From CAWULT01 sp963923455 (GTDB taxonomy: Bacteria; Acidobacteriota; Vicinamibacteria; Vicinamibacterales; UBA2999), in contig CAWULT010000018.1 in assembly GCA_963923455.1 (NCBI GenBank), positions 1-53,252 on the forward strand: a stretch of 53,252 nucleotides of DNA, given 5' to 3'. Below, piece after piece: positions 1 to 9,100 of the stretch (position 1 is the stretch's first letter; each line of letters begins with the position of its first letter). A model generated the notes under the pieces. It made no database searches. It was not told where the DNA came from and saw nothing but the letters and a program-made list of their open reading frames with translations. Both the position numbers and the translations under genes were made by a program.

Positions 1-1026
1 GGCCGGCTCCACGGGCTCGTCGGCGAGGAGCCGGTCGGCGAGGAAGCCGTGGGCGGCCGCATCCGCCCGTGCGAGCAGCGCCTCGAGGGGCGTCCGCGGC
101 GTCCAGGATTCCCGCTGCTGCATACCCGGATACGTGCCGTCCGCCCGGCACGGCGCGTACCGGCACCAGAAGCCCAGGTGCCAGACGAGGAACTCCCGGA
201 TACGCTCGCGGGCGTAGTCGTCGGTTCCCCAGTGGGCCCTGGCCAGCTCGACGTAGCGCCGGTAGATCGCCAGCCGCTCCCCGGCGGCGGGATCCTCGTC
301 GCCCGCGAGCACCTCGCGGAACAGCCACGGCTTGATCAGGGCGCCGCGGGCGGTCATCACCGCCGTGCAGCCCGTGCGCAGTCCCGCCTCGAACTCGTGG
401 GCGAACAGCACGTCGCCGTTGCCGATGACCGGCACCGGCGCCGTCGCGGCGACATCGCCGATGGCGTCCCAGTCGGCCGACGTCGTGTAGCGCGCGGCCC
501 GCGTGCGACCGTGCACGGTGATGGCATCGACGCCGCCGTCGACGGCCGCGCGCACGACGTCCCCGAAGTTCCTGTGGGCGTCGTTCCATCCCAGGCGGAT
601 CTTGACGCTGACCGGCACGCGCACTGCGGCCTTCATGGCCTCGACGATGCGCTGCACGCGCCGCGGCTCCCGTCCGAGCGCGGCGCCCAGCCCCTTGCTG
701 GTGAAGAAGTCGATCGGGCAGCCCAGGTTGACGTCCACCTGGTCGGCACCGCGCGACTCGACGAGCGCGGCTGCCCATGCCATCTCCTCGGGCTTGTTGC
801 CGGCGAGCTGGACGGCGAAGTGACGCTCGCCCGGGAAGCGGCGGATCAGCGCGAATTCGCTGCGCCGCCGCTGCTTCAACCGGCGCGCCACGACCATCTC
901 GCTCATCGTCACGCGGGCGCCGAGTTCCTGGCACAGCTGGCGATAGGGCAGGTTGGAGCCCTTGGTGATGGGAGCGAGCACGAGGGCACCCTGCAGGGTC
1001 TGGCGCAGAGAGGTGGTGTCTGTCAT
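1..1026 (-). CDS. tRNA-dihydrouridine synthase, partial (3' end outside window)
   Basis: The minus frame opens with ATG at 1026 and stays open for 342 codons to the left edge, so the C-terminus is missing. It encodes a Dus-family TIM barrel that would use FMN to reduce uridine to dihydrouridine in tRNA. Near the N-terminus is LAPITKGSNLPYR, then the substrate region VNLGCPIDFFTSKGLGAAL with the catalytic Cys of the family, then VSVKIRLGW and an ITVHGRTR motif, with a GNGD phosphate-site segment after it. The GCPIDFFTSKG wording is closer to eukaryotic-like DUS3 proteins than to DusA/B/C, so the subfamily is left open. It is transcribed away from the acyltransferase gene starting at 1126; the 99-bp gap must hold both promoters. 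Confidence 0.9.
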   Translation of the reverse strand, partial: MTDTTSLRQTLQGALVLAPITKGSNLPYRQLCQELGARVTMSEMVVARRLKQRRRSEFALIRRFPGERHFAVQLAGNKPEEMAWAAALVESRGADQVDVNLGCPIDFFTSKGLGAALGREPRRVQRIVEAMKAAVRVPVSVKIRLGWNDAHRNFGDVVRAAVDGGVDAITVHGRTRAARYTTSADWDAIGDVAATAPVPVIGNGDVLFAHEFEAGLRTGCTAVMTARGALIKPWLFREVLAGDEDPAAGERLAIYRRYVELARAHWGTDDYARERIREFLVWHLGFWCRYAPCRADGTYPGMQQRESWTPRTPLEALLARADAAAHGFLADRLLADEPVEPA

Positions 1027-1125
1027 GGGTTCCGGTGCCGGGGCGACTGGCCATTATCCTCCGCCCGCGATTCACGGGATCGTCGCCCGCCGCGCCGGAC
1101 GTGGGTCGCCTAGAATGATCCCGCC

Positions 1126-2178
1126 ATGGGCCTGGTGCGGCTGTTGCTCAGCCTGCTCGTCGTCGGTTCCCACTTCGGCGGACTGGGCGAGCCGGCCGGC
1201 GGCACGGCCGTGGCGTCGTTCTTCGCCATCAGCGGGTTCCTGATGGCCCGTACGATTCGCGAGAACTACGAGGGCGCGCGCGGGGCGCTGCGCTTCTACG
1301 CCAATCGCTGCCTCCGGATCCTGCCGCCGTTCGTGATCGTCCTGGCGGCGACGGCGTTGCTGCTGTGGGCGCGGGAGTCGCGCCCGTACCTGGTCAATCC
1401 GGCTTCCGGCGAACACATGATGCCGGACACGAACTTCCCGAGCCGCTGGCTCGACCTGGCCCGGTTCTACCCGAAGGAGTACCCAATCGTCTGGGCGGCG
1501 CAGGTCTACCTTGCGCCTCAGGCATGGTCCCTGGTGGTGGAGGGCGTCTTCTACCTCTGCGCGCCGCTGCTCGTGCTCCTGGCCCGCCGCCCGTGGCGGC
1601 CGCTGCTGTGGCTGATGACGGGCGCGACGCTGGTCATGGCGCTGACGTCCGCGACCTCTCCGCTCGGCAACATGTGGCTGCGCAGTCCGGTGGCATCGGC
1701 CTGGGTGTTCATCCTCGGCGTGCTGGCCTACGTCCATGCCCCGAAGGCCGAGGCGCCGCGGACGCCGTCGGGGGCGCGGCAGGGCGTCGTCGCGCTGCCG
1801 ATGCTCGGGGTGGCCGCGCTCGGGCTGCACTGGGCGCCGGTCGAGCGCGCCGCCCTGTTCCTGTCGCCGGTGCTGGTCGTGGCGTGGCTGTGGCTCGGCG
1901 GGTGGGCGACGCGCCGCGGGAGCAGGCTGGATCGCCTCCTCGGCAACCTGGCCTACGGTGTCTTCATCGGCCATTTCCTGAGCGCGCTGCTGAAGCTGAC
2001 GGTCGCCGAGTGGGCCTACGAGGCGACCGGCGTGTTCGGCCTCTTCGGCGTACCAGGGCAGACCGAGCGGTGGTGGCGCTACAGCTTCTACGTGGCCGCG
2101 CTCGCCGGCGCCGCCGCGATCTACTACGGCATCGAGCGGCCGTTCGAGCGCCTGCGGGCGCGCCTGCGGGCCGCGTGA
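1126..2178 (+). CDS. Acyltransferase 3 family integral membrane protein
   Basis: This 350-residue protein matches the OafA/YrhL type of membrane acyltransferase, which O-acylates surface polysaccharides or other envelope glycans. The N-terminus has the family pattern: helix 1 with a His (VVGSHFGG), then FFAISGFLMARTIRENY and a YANRCLRILPPF segment. About ten hydrophobic helices follow, ending in YYGIERPFERLRARLRAA. Its length is normal for a stand-alone catalytic unit without the periplasmic SGNH domain. The substrate cannot be read from the sequence and no glycan genes lie beside it. The ATG at 1126 gives the full first helix. The 3' end overlaps a weak antisense frame. Confidence 0.85.
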   Translation: MGLVRLLLSLLVVGSHFGGLGEPAGGTAVASFFAISGFLMARTIRENYEGARGALRFYANRCLRILPPFVIVLAATALLLWARESRPYLVNPASGEHMMPDTNFPSRWLDLARFYPKEYPIVWAAQVYLAPQAWSLVVEGVFYLCAPLLVLLARRPWRPLLWLMTGATLVMALTSATSPLGNMWLRSPVASAWVFILGVLAYVHAPKAEAPRTPSGARQGVVALPMLGVAALGLHWAPVERAALFLSPVLVVAWLWLGGWATRRGSRLDRLLGNLAYGVFIGHFLSALLKLTVAEWAYEATGVFGLFGVPGQTERWWRYSFYVAALAGAAAIYYGIERPFERLRARLRAA

Positions 2179-2438
2179 CGGGATGCCCTGTGGCAGCCCG
2201 CGACGACGGCCGCCCAGGCGGAGTGCGCGGGGAGGTAGGCCATCTGCCACCGTTCGAGCGCGGCGAGCGCGGCGCTCCCGCGCAGGAAGCGCGCGTGCAG
2301 ATATCCCGCCCCGGCGAGGTTGACCAGCAGGATCAGGTTCTCGCCAAGGGCCGCCAAGGCGAGCACGTCCACCGCCAGCGCGCTGACGATGAGCACGAGC
2401 AGCAGGCCGTCGAATGCCCCGACCTGCGGCGCCGCCAC
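2124..2438 (-). CDS. Possible small membrane protein (weak)
   Basis: A minus frame with a possible GTG start at 2438 encodes about 104 residues. Two hydrophobic stretches, LLLVLIVSALAVDVLALAAL and a second one around NLILLVNLAGAGYL, come first. A basic Arg-rich tail follows, overlapping the end of the acyltransferase gene on the other strand. The hydrophobic part looks like real membrane sequence, but the tail reads like antisense of a GC-rich gene and no family was recognised. It lies about 40 bp downstream of the broken amidohydrolase on the same strand, so it may also be a remnant. Confidence 0.3.
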   Translation of the reverse strand: MAAPQVGAFDGLLLVLIVSALAVDVLALAALGENLILLVNLAGAGYLHARFLRGSAALAALERWQMAYLPAHSAWAAVVAGCHRASRHAARRRARRRSNGRSMP

Positions 2439-2479
2439 AGGGCGATCTAGACTTCGAGCGCCGGGCGGTGGGCGATTCG

Positions 2480-2815
2480 TTAGCGCCGGGCCGGCCTGGC
2501 CCGCTTGTCGACCACCACGACGCCGCCCTTGACCACCACCTTCACGTTCAGCAGGTTGTAGATCAGGTCGAGCGGGTCGCCCTCGACCATCGTGATGTCG
2601 GCGAGCTTCCCGGCCTCCAGGGTGCCCAGGTCGGCGCTCCGCTCGATGAAAGCCGCCGTGTTGGGGCCCATGATCCTGATGATGTCCTGCTCGGAGAACA
2701 TCACGCTGAGCGCGCGCAGTTCGTGCTTGAGGCCAGACCGCGGGAGGTAGCCGGTGTCGGTGCCAAACCCGTAGACGACACCGTTGTCCCACAACGTGCG
2801 GCCGTTGCGAGTCAC
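2480..2815 (-). pseudogene. Amidohydrolase C-terminal fragment (imidazolonepropionase-like)
   Basis: Only the last ~110 residues of a metal-dependent amidohydrolase remain. They include the strand carrying the conserved metal/catalytic Asp (YGFGTDTGYLP), the helix MFSEQDIIRIMGPNTAAFI, and the typical closing beta-sandwich GTLEAGKLADITMVEGDP followed by YNLLNVKVVVKGG. Full-length family members have about 400-450 residues, with the HxH and Lys/His metal ligands in the missing N-terminal part, so this cannot be an active enzyme. The frame stays open upstream to about 2899, but the sequence stops resembling the family at about 2812. The missing part was probably deleted or replaced. Confidence 0.7.
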
Positions 2816-3170
2816 GGCCGCTGTGGCTCTCAGGCCTGTCCGTGGCTGACGGGCACTTCGCGCTCTTGAACGACGTCTGAGAGGAGGCTGGCCGGACATC
2901 GACTCGACGAGGCGACCGCCAACTCATGTTTCGGCGCGTGCGGAGATTCCGCTGAAAACGTGACCGCGTCCGCTCGCTTCTGGTCGGTCGGCATCGCAGT
3001 GGATCCGGCGCGTTCTGTACTCCGTGCGGGATAATCGCATGCCGCGCCGGCCCACGTTACGCCAGTCTCTCCAATGCAACGGTCACGCGCAGATTCTTGC
3101 GAAGTCGAATACGAGACGAGCGAAGGTCTCTTGATTGCCGAACGCGCCGGTTGCCGAGGGGAGCCCAAGT
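2816..3170. other. Gap without a recognisable gene
   Basis: Between the broken amidohydrolase and the toxin gene, no frame shows family resemblance or a convincing ribosome-binding site. Base composition is more even than in the flanking genes. It probably holds debris of the event that truncated the amidohydrolase. Confidence 0.5.
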
Positions 3171-3476
3171 TCAGCCGATCTCTTTGAGGACCTGGGCGAC
3201 GTCACGTGCGCCGTGCAGCACTGCGACGACGGTCAACGGATCACCGACGGGGTCGTACACGACCAGATAGGAATAGACGCTCCAGAACTTCAGAGGACGA
3301 TCGGTGAGATCCTCACGCGTGTGGCCAATGCCTGGCCGCGACGCCAGCAGGACAAACGCATCCTCGATGGCGAGCAGGACCTTCATCGCCGCGTCGACGC
3401 TGTCGCCCGCAATGAAGTCAGCGATAGCCTCGACGTCCGCCTCGGCTCGCTTCGTAAGGCGGTACGCCCAGCTCAC
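3171..3476 (-). CDS. parE: ParE/RelE-superfamily toxin
   Basis: This 101-residue protein has the ParE pattern: the N-terminal WAYRLTKRAEADVEAIADFI helix, a central SRPGIGHTREDLTDRPLKFW segment, and the end strand YLVVYDPVGDPLTVVAVLHGARD. ParE toxins inhibit DNA gyrase and are neutralised by the cognate ParD; which target this one hits is not visible. It is the second gene of the pair: its ATG overlaps the end of the antitoxin gene by 4 bases, so translation is probably coupled. The pair lies between the amidohydrolase remnant and tRNA-Gln, a common setting for acquired toxin-antitoxin modules. Confidence 0.88.
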   Translation of the reverse strand: MSWAYRLTKRAEADVEAIADFIAGDSVDAAMKVLLAIEDAFVLLASRPGIGHTREDLTDRPLKFWSVYSYLVVYDPVGDPLTVVAVLHGARDVAQVLKEIG

Positions 3477-3727
3477 GCGCGCTTCTTCGGTCGGGTGGTC
3501 AGACGCTGCTTGATACGCGCCATCGCTGCGGAGCCGTCGACGACGCGCCCGGCCTGCGCATCGAGCCAGCCGCGTTCAATCTGCTCCCGCCATCGCAGTC
3601 GGATCTCGTCCTGCTCCTTCAGAAGACGAAGGCCTTCACGCACGACCTCACTGGCGTTGTTGTAGAGACCGCTCTCGACCTTTTCGCCGACGAAACGTTC
3701 CAACTCAGGTGTCAAAGACACGTTCAT
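3473..3727 (-). CDS. parD: ParD-type antitoxin
   Basis: This 84-residue protein opens MNVSLTPELERFVGEKVESG and continues YNNASEVVREGLRLLKEQDE, the ribbon-helix-helix DNA-binding domain of ParD antitoxins. The C-terminal half is charged and probably disordered until it wraps the toxin. It is the first gene of the operon, overlapping parE by 4 bases, and by family habit represses its own promoter, which should lie in the ~195 bp between here and tRNA-Gln. No operator repeat was identified with confidence. Confidence 0.88.
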   Translation of the reverse strand: MNVSLTPELERFVGEKVESGLYNNASEVVREGLRLLKEQDEIRLRWREQIERGWLDAQAGRVVDGSAAMARIKQRLTTRPKKRA

Positions 3728-3864
3728 CGCATCCCTCGATAACAGAGTTTAGCAATGTCTGTCTGTTGCCGGCACGAGTCGAATCTGAACGTGGAGACAT
3801 TTTGGAGACGGTCTTCGCACTCGACGAGCGAAAGTGGAAGTCCGTCAATCAGATAGTGGCCTCA

Positions 3865-3877
3865 GAGGCAGGGATTC
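3865..3877. repeat. 13-bp copy of the tRNA-Gln 3' end
   Basis: The 13 bases gaggcagggattc at 3865-3877 are identical to 3931-3943 inside the tRNA-Gln gene (T-arm and acceptor end), 66 bp away and in the same orientation. Short duplications of a tRNA 3' end are typical att scars of integrating elements. This one lies on the side of the toxin-antitoxin module. It may be chance, since it is only 13 bp. Confidence 0.45.
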
Positions 3878-3923
3878 CCTGAGGACACCAATTGACTGTA
3901 AGTATTTGTATCGGAAGGAGATT

Positions 3924-3997
3924 TGGCTGGGAGGCAGGGATTCGAACCCCGATAACCGCGTCCAGAGCGCGGTGTCCTACCGTTGAACGACCTCCCA
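3924..3997 (-). tRNA. tRNA-Gln (anticodon CUG)
   Basis: Read on the minus strand, the acceptor arm TGGGAGG (3997-3991) pairs with CCTCCCA (3934-3928). The discriminator is G and CCA is encoded at 3926-3924. The anticodon stem-loop is CCGCG-CTCTGGA-CGCGG, placing CUG at 34-36, and the T-loop is GGTTCGAATCC. The U1-A72 end pair and G73 are typical of tRNA-Gln, supporting glutamine identity. Confidence 0.95.
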
Positions 3998-4064
3998 GTG
4001 GCAGGCCGCGACGCCAGCGGCGTCACGAAACATCAACTATAGCGGCTCTGCCCCAGGTGTCGCA

Positions 4065-4094
4065 AGGGGGCCGGCGGCCGGCATGCGGCCCCCT
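4065..4094 (-). terminator. Possible terminator hairpin downstream of the KGG gene
   Basis: A perfect 9-bp stem (agggggccg at 4065-4073 with cggccccct at 4086-4094) and a 12-base loop lie about 30 bp after the stop of the KGG gene. No U-run follows, so intrinsic termination would be weak. Confidence 0.35.
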
Positions 4095-4125
4095 CGTCTT
4101 CAGGCGGTGCTCGTGGCGCCGAGGC

Positions 4126-4317
4126 CTAGCTTTCCACCACGATCGCCGGCCGGCGGCGATGGCTGGCCAAGCCCCCCTTGCGGCCGGCGACGCGCGCCTC
4201 TTCACTGCTCCACTGGTGCGCGGTGCCCTTCTGGTGCGCGGCACGTCCGCCCTTCTGCGCGATCTCCCGCTGCTTGGTTCGATCCATCGACGCGAAACCC
4301 CGGTCTTCCCTTGCCAC
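4126..4317 (-). CDS. KGG-motif general stress protein (GsiB-like)
   Basis: This 63-residue hydrophilic protein begins VAREDRGFASMDRTKQREIA and contains two KGG motifs, IAQKGGRAAHQKGTAHQW and VAGRKGGLASHRRR. This is the repeat of the small stress-induced proteins related to Bacillus GsiB, thought to act as hydrophilins during desiccation or starvation. The start is a GTG at 4317. It is preceded five bases upstream by GGGGAGG, and it adds the conserved (M/V)AxEDRGFAS leader that a start at the internal ATG (4287) would lose. The longer frame running upstream to 4605 has no family resemblance there. Confidence 0.8.
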   Translation of the reverse strand: MAREDRGFASMDRTKQREIAQKGGRAAHQKGTAHQWSSEEARVAGRKGGLASHRRRPAIVVES

Positions 4318-4620
4318 AACGACCTCCCCTGACTCAAACCCTGGTTCGCGGCCCGTCGGGCGACCACGTCGAGGGCACGACACGCCGGCGGTCGCACGAG
4401 TCTCCACAAGCGGTCGTGCGGGCGGCGTGACGCGCGATGTTCGAGTGGCGGCGTACGGCGTCGGGCCTGAACGCGTTCGTCGCAGAGATTTGCAACCGGT
4501 ATGCCACGCAGGGAACCGCGCGAGCGGACGCAGAATCGGCTCGCCGCCGTCTCCCGCACCGGCCAAGGCTGTCAACGGGCGGCCAAGAAGCTGGCCTCGG
4601 CGCAAGTTGGCCGCTGGTGG

Positions 4621-6084
4621 CTATGAGGTGCGCGTACGCAGAAACGTCAGCAGGCGACCGAGGCGGGACAGTGTGCGGTGGCGTCCGAGCAGCGCGAGCA
4701 CCTCGAAGAGGCCCGGGCTCGACGTGCGGCCCGTGACGGCGACACGGGTCGCGTGAATCAGCGCGCCCGCCTTGAGGCCTCGCTCGGTGGCGGTGCCGCG
4801 GACGACGCCCTCGATCGCGGGCTCGTCGAACGCCGGCAGCGCCGTCAATGCCGCGATCAGCGCCTCGACGTGACCGTCGAGGCCCAACGTCGTCAGGTGC
4901 TTGTCGATCGCCTCCTGTGTGTACTCGACGGCCTCGGTCAGGAGGGGGGCCGCCTGCTCTACGAAGTCCGTCAGGCGCTTGGCTCTCGGCCGCAGCAGCT
5001 CGAGCAGGCGCTCGCACGAAATCGTGCTGGCGACGATCGGATCGCCCGTCAGGTCGGCCTCCGTGAAGAACGGCATCACCGCTTCGACCAGGTCGGCGAT
5101 CGGCATGCGGGCGATGTACTGGCCGTTCATCCAGTCGAGCTTCTCGGTGTTGAACACGGCGTTGCCGCCGCTGATGCCTTCGAGCGCGAAGGTCGCGGTC
5201 AGCTCGTCCTTGGACATCAGCTCGCGGTCGTCGCCGGGCGACCAGCCGAGCAGCGCCAGGAAGTTGACCATTGCCTCGGGTAGGTAGCCCTGCCGCTGGT
5301 ACTCCAGCACCGACGTCGCGCCGTGGCGTTTGCTCAGCCGCTTCTTGTCGGCGCCCAGGATCAGCGGCACGTGAGCGAAGCGCGGCGTGGGCGCCCCGAG
5401 CGCCTGGAATAGCAGGACGTGCTTCGGCGTGTTCGAAATGTGATCGTCGCCGCGGATCACGAGCGTGATGCCCATGTCGACGTCGTCGACGACGACGGAC
5501 AGGTGATAGGTCGGGTGGTTGTCCGACCGGAGGATCACGAAGTCCTCGAGGTTGGCGCCATCGAACTCGATGGGGCCGTGCACCGCGTCGGCGAAGGTCG
5601 TCACGCCGGGGGGCACCTTGAACCGCACGGCCCTCGGCGCCCGCACCGCCTCGAGCTCCTCGACCTGCGCCGGCGTCAGCGACAGGCACGCCCGGTCGTA
5701 CTGCCACGCCTCGCCCCGCGCCTCCGCGCGGTCGCGCTCGGCCTTCAGCCGCTCCGCCGGGCAGTAGCAGTAGTAGGCCATGCCGTCGCGGACGAGGCGG
5801 TTGGCCACCTCGCGATACTGCTCGAGGCGCTCGGACTGGAAGTACGGGCCGTGCGGGCCCTCGACGACCGGGCCCTCGTCCCAGTTGAGGCCCAGCCAGT
5901 GCAGGCCGTCGAGGATGCCGGTGACCATGTCGGCCGACGAGCGCTCGACGTCGGTGTCCTCGATACGCAGCACGAAGGTGCCGCCGTGGCGGCGGGCGTA
6001 GAGCCAGTTGAAGAGCGCCGTGCGGGCGCCGCCGACGTGCAGGTAGCCGGTTGGGGACGGAGCGAAGCGGACGCGCGGTGTCAC
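4621..6084 (-). CDS. gltX: Glutamyl-tRNA synthetase
   Basis: This 487-residue class I synthetase charges tRNA-Glu, and tRNA-Gln as well if non-discriminating. It starts MTPRVRFAPSPTGYLHVGGA, with the HIGH-type motif HVGG at residues 16-19. Then come RIEDTD (41-46), a partial zinc-knuckle region with Cys106, Cys108 and Cys133, and the KMSKS-type loop KKRLSKRHG at 247-255. The helical anticodon-binding domain fills the last third and length is normal. A tRNA-Gln gene lies 600 bp downstream. Whether this enzyme also mischarges it for amidotransferase conversion depends on the anticodon-binding residues and on GatCAB elsewhere. Confidence 0.97.
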   Translation of the reverse strand: MTPRVRFAPSPTGYLHVGGARTALFNWLYARRHGGTFVLRIEDTDVERSSADMVTGILDGLHWLGLNWDEGPVVEGPHGPYFQSERLEQYREVANRLVRDGMAYYCYCPAERLKAERDRAEARGEAWQYDRACLSLTPAQVEELEAVRAPRAVRFKVPPGVTTFADAVHGPIEFDGANLEDFVILRSDNHPTYHLSVVVDDVDMGITLVIRGDDHISNTPKHVLLFQALGAPTPRFAHVPLILGADKKRLSKRHGATSVLEYQRQGYLPEAMVNFLALLGWSPGDDRELMSKDELTATFALEGISGGNAVFNTEKLDWMNGQYIARMPIADLVEAVMPFFTEADLTGDPIVASTISCERLLELLRPRAKRLTDFVEQAAPLLTEAVEYTQEAIDKHLTTLGLDGHVEALIAALTALPAFDEPAIEGVVRGTATERGLKAGALIHATRVAVTGRTSSPGLFEVLALLGRHRTLSRLGRLLTFLRTRTS

Positions 6085-6145
6085 GCCGGCAATTATTTCA
6101 CGCGCGGCGCGGGCGTCCCTGGGCGCGTTCTCAGGGGACGGACGC

Positions 6146-6167
6146 GGCGGGCCCCGAAGGGCCCGCC
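6146..6167 (-). terminator. Hairpin with UUCG tetraloop after the PKD gene
   Basis: A perfect 9-bp stem (ggcgggccc with gggcccgcc) closes a four-base loop. Read as minus-strand RNA the loop is UUCG closed by a C-G pair, the unusually stable cUUCGg tetraloop. It starts 11 bases after the PKD-gene stop codon, so it probably terminates or protects that transcript. No U-tract follows. Confidence 0.65.
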
Positions 6168-6178
6168 ACCCAGGGCCG

Positions 6179-9100
6179 TCAGTTGCTGGCGGCGATGGTC
6201 ACGGTGGCCGTGCCGGGCGTGCCGACCACGTACGCCCCGGCGCCTATCGAGATGTCGACGGTCTCGGCCCCCTCGACGACGCCGTCGGCGCGGGGCGTCA
6301 CCGTGATGGTCGCGGACGAGGCGCCGGCGGGGATCGTGACCGACGTGCCGACGTTGACGTAGTCGACGCCGCTCGTGGCCGAGCCCCGGACCGTGAACGA
6401 CACCGTCAGGCTGCTGCTCGTGACGCCCGTCCGGGACACGGTGAAGGTGCCCTCGTCCGGTCCCGTCTCCGAGGCATCAGGGTCCGTGGCCGCGATCGTC
6501 ACGGTCGGCAGGTCGTTGTCGATGATGTTCACCGACCCCGACGCCGGCGTGCCCACGACGTACCCGGGCCCGTTGACGAGCGTGATGGTTGCCGACTCGG
6601 TGCCCTCGAAGTCGGTGTCGTCGACGGCCGTCATCACGATCGACGCCGACGCCTGGCCGGCCGGGATCGTGAGGCTGCCAGGCAGTGCGGCGTAATCGAC
6701 GCCGTTTGCCGCCGTGCCGCCCAGCACGTAGCTCACCGTCAGCGGCAGCGTCGTGGACCCACGGCGGGTCACCGTCAGCAGCGCCGTGTCGCCCGGGGAT
6801 TCGGTGGCCCGGCCGTCGACCACGGCCACGGTCACCGTGGCGGGTACCACGGCGTCGACGTTCACGGTGTCGGTGGCCGACAGCCCGGACGGGTCCGACA
6901 CCGTCAACTGCACCGTGTAGGTTCCGACCGCGTCGGGCGTGAACGACGGCGTTGCCGTGCCTGCGCCGCTCAACGACGCCCCGCTGCCAGACGGCCGTGC
7001 CGTCAGCACCCACGCGTAGGTCACGGCATCGCCGTCGGGGTCTGCCGACAGGCGGCCGTCGAGCGTCGCGACCGAGCTGACGTTGGCCAGGAGGTCCGCC
7101 CCCGCGTTGGCCGCCGGAGCGCGGTTGACGGTCTCGATCACCACGGTGTCCGGGGCGCTGTCGACGAAGCCGTCCGACACGATGAGCTGTGCCACGTACT
7201 GGCCGCCGCGGTCCGGCGTGAACACCGGGCCGAGGGCCGAGCCGTCCGACAACGTCGCCGTGCTGCCGCTCGGCGCGGCGATCAGTGCCCACCGGAACGT
7301 CAGCGGGTGGCCGTCGGCGTCGGACGACGCGCCGCCGTCGAGCGTGACCGGCAGGCCCACCGCCGCGGCCGGCTGGTCGATGCCGGCGTCGGCCACCGGC
7401 GCCGTGTTGCTGGTCGAGATGGTCACCGTGTCGGGCGCGCTGTCGACGGCGCCGTCGTTGACGATGAGCTGCACGACGTAGGTCCCGACGCGGTCGGCCC
7501 GGAACGTCGGCGTCGCCGACGTCGCGCCGAGCAGCGGCGCGGTGCTGCCGGCCGGCCGGACCGTGATGGCCCACGCATAGGAGAGCGGGTCGCCGTTGAT
7601 GTCGGTCGAGCCGTCGTCCGCCAGCCCGACGAGCTGCCCGGCCACCACGGACTGATCGCGTCCGGCATTGGCGACCGGCGCCGTGTTGAGCGTGGTGACG
7701 GTCACCGTGTCGGCGGCGCTCGACAACACGCCGTCGTCGACGATGAGCTGCGTGACGTAGGTGCCTGCGCGGTCGACCGTGAACGACGGCCTGACGGCGG
7801 CGGCATCCGACAGTGCGGCCCGGCTGCCCGCCGGTGCGCTGGTCAGGGCCCAGTGGTAGTTCAGCGTATCGCCGTCGACGTCGGTCGAGGCGCCGCCGTC
7901 GAGCGTCACCAGCTGCAGGGCGTAGACGGTCTGGTCCGGTCCCGCGCTGGCCACCGGTGCGGAGTTCACGGTCGTCACCTCCACCGTGTCTGGCGCGCTG
8001 GCCGCCGTGCCGTCGTTGACGACGAGCTCGAAGCGGTACGTGCCGGCCCGATCGACGGAGAAGGTCGGAGCGACGGACGCGGGGCCCTGCAGGGATGCGG
8101 CGCTGCCGGCCGGTGCCGCGACGAGCGTCCACTGGAAGGTCAGCGGGTTGCCGTCCACGTCGGTCGATCCGCTCCCGTCGAGCGTGACCGTGCGGCCGAC
8201 CGGACTGGTCTGGTCGGCGCCCGCCCTGGCCACCGGGGCCGAGTTGACGGTGCTGATCACCACGGCATCGGTCGCGCTGTCGGCGTGGCCGTCGTTGACG
8301 ACGAGCTGCACGACGTAGCTCCCGGGCGCCTGAATCGCCAGGGACGGCGTCGCCGACGTGGAGCCGGCGAGCGTCGCACCGGCTCCGGCCGGCGCAGCCG
8401 CCACGCTCCAGCGATACGACAGCGGGTCGCCGTCGGCGTCGGTCGACGCGGTGCCGTTGAGCGTCACCGTCGTTCCGACGCGCGCCGTCTGGTCCGGTCC
8501 GGCATCGGCCACCGGCGCCGTGTTGACCGTGGTCACCGTGACGGTGTCGGTGCTCGAGGCCGCGCCGTCGCTGACGGTCAGCTGCGCGGTGTAGGTGCCG
8601 GCCTTGTCGGCCAGGAAGCTGGGTGTCGGTGCATCCGGGTTCGCGATCGTCGTCGCGCTGCCGGTGGGCCTGGCCACCAGCGCCCAGCGGAACGACAGCG
8701 GGTCGCCGTCGTCGTCGCGCGACCCGCGGCCGTTCAGCGTGGTCGAGCGGGACACCTGCGCCACGCAGTCGGGGCCGGCGTCGGCGACGGGCGGCGTGTT
8801 GCCCACGGTGATCACCGCGGTGTCGGCCGGGCTGGGCAGACGGCCGTCGTCCACCACGAGCCGGATCTCGTAGCGACCCCTCACATCGGGCGTGAAGGCG
8901 GGCGTGGCACTCGTGCGCGAGGTCAGCGTCGCCGCGCTGCCCGCCGGCGGCAGCAGCGTCCAGTCGAAGTTCAGCCGGTCGCCGTCAGGGTCGCTCGACA
9001 GCCGGCCGTCGAGGGTCACGGCCGTGCCGATGCCGGGCACCGTCCGGTCGGGTCCCGCGTTGGCCACCGGCGCCCGGTTGGTGACGGCTTCCGGCGTGAT

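Noticed and set aside
49..1113. Long plus-strand frame over the tRNA-dihydrouridine synthase
   Set aside because: Its protein is Arg/Gly/Ala-rich without domains, and the opposite strand has clear Dus motifs. It is an antisense artefact of high GC.
6900..9100. Repetitive DNA over the PKD gene as a satellite or CRISPR-like array
   Set aside because: Period and variation follow the ~95-residue protein repeat with codon-level divergence. There are no identical repeats with unique spacers, and no CRISPR array was seen in the window.
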